This document shows positions 63,808 through 64,000 of a DNA stretch of 64,000 nt, piece after piece. The stretch spans positions 62,001 through 126,000 of the forward strand of contig NZ_QJRX01000011.1 of the NCBI RefSeq assembly GCF_003205495.1. Reading direction: 5' to 3'. Source of the DNA: Aquipseudomonas alcaligenes (GTDB lineage Bacteria > Pseudomonadota > Gammaproteobacteria > Pseudomonadales > Pseudomonadaceae). Below the pieces are notes generated by a model, which worked only from the letters and a program-made list of their open reading frames with translations, did not search any database and was not told the DNA's origin. Positions within the stretch are counted from its first letter, which is position 1. Each line of letters opens with the position of its first letter. Both the position numbers and the translations under genes were made by a program.

Positions 63808-64000
63808 ATCCCGGGACCCAGCTCCTGGGGAAGATCACAAAGCGCAGAATCATCACCAATACGGCGCTTGGATATGTTGTTGGCTAGGCAATCTTCTGTG
63901 TGCCGAGATCTTGGATCACTGCTTCGGCATGGGGAAATAGCAGCGCCGCGATGCAGTCCGCCATGGTTTGGTAGTTAACAAGGGCCAAAGGACTCAACTC
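63808..64000 (-). pseudogene. Diverged second copy of the DauR-type regulator's 5' part (runs off window)
   Basis: About 190 bases match 59450-59648 at roughly 90% by eye, corresponding to the first ~75 codons of the DauR-type gene on the same strand. A 4-base deletion (GGCGATATAGG to GGCTAGG near 63885) breaks the frame, and similarity stops at ~63808, so the C-terminal half is missing. The start region continues out of the window. Confidence 0.85.

Overview
The window looks like a Pseudomonas chromosome segment. Supporting this are an MvaT/MvaU-type H-NS protein (a family found essentially in Pseudomonas), a GC-rich core with ppa and mtfA, and a canonical type II secretion (T2SS) gene order. 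Base composition is uneven by eye: core genes at 1-2730 and gspE-gspJ (44120-48801) are very GC-rich, while 4200-10370, 29000-31950 and 53700-55900 are clearly AT-richer, as expected of acquired DNA. No rRNA, tRNA or CRISPR array was seen.

Layout. (1) 1-2728: core genes (3' end of an iron alcohol dehydrogenase, GNAT, mtfA, ppa). (2) 2881-10370: a P4-type tyrosine integrase followed by a minus-strand accessory block: a muconate-isomerase-like protein, membrane proteins, GNATs, a nitrilase-family amidase, and a translationally coupled pair of periplasmic-type proteins (a PEGA/coiled-coil protein and a small TonB-C-like protein). A NUDIX hydrolase in the block is on the plus strand. (3) 10598-13287: short gspC and gspD; GspD carries an unusual C-terminal SPOR domain. 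(4) 13312-43850: about 31 kb of almost entirely minus-strand genes between gspD and gspE. It holds a complete-looking type IVb-pilus-like operon (three pilin-like proteins, ATPase, PilO-like bitopic protein, secretin lipoprotein, platform protein, unknown accessory genes) running towards a DUF1800-DUF1501 pair. It also holds MvaT, two DUF2975 membrane proteins, a large secreted Ig-repeat protein, a second DUF1800-DUF1501 pair, a membrane LuxR regulator overlapping an EAL-LuxR c-di-GMP protein, a GNAT/MocR divergent pair, and a YhfC-like membrane protein with a GNAT. (5) 44120-51380: gspE-F-G-H-I-J-K-L-M, collinear with gspCD. (6) 51653-63705: small secreted or hypothetical proteins, an AlpA/YagK satellite-like remnant, a winged-helix protein, LysE/LysR, a threonine-dehydratase/ornithine-cyclodeaminase-like pair (EutB/EutC or BhcB/BhcD type), a DauR-type regulator, a toxin-antitoxin locus whose toxin has an in-frame amber codon, a PIN-domain TA module, and a VOC/LysR divergent pair. 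(7) 63808-64000: a diverged, frameshifted second copy of the start of the DauR-type gene.

How it may work together (inference). Removing 13288-44119 would restore a continuous gspC-M operon, so the pilus/DUF1800/DUF1501/Ig-protein block appears to be an insertion into a T2SS operon. It may encode a second, self-contained envelope assembly system with its own surface cargo, under LuxR/EAL control. The two DUF1800-DUF1501 pairs, each with an N-terminal membrane segment and a long low-complexity linker (Asp-Pro-Thr or Glu-Pro repeats), and the GspD-SPOR fusion are the least familiar parts.
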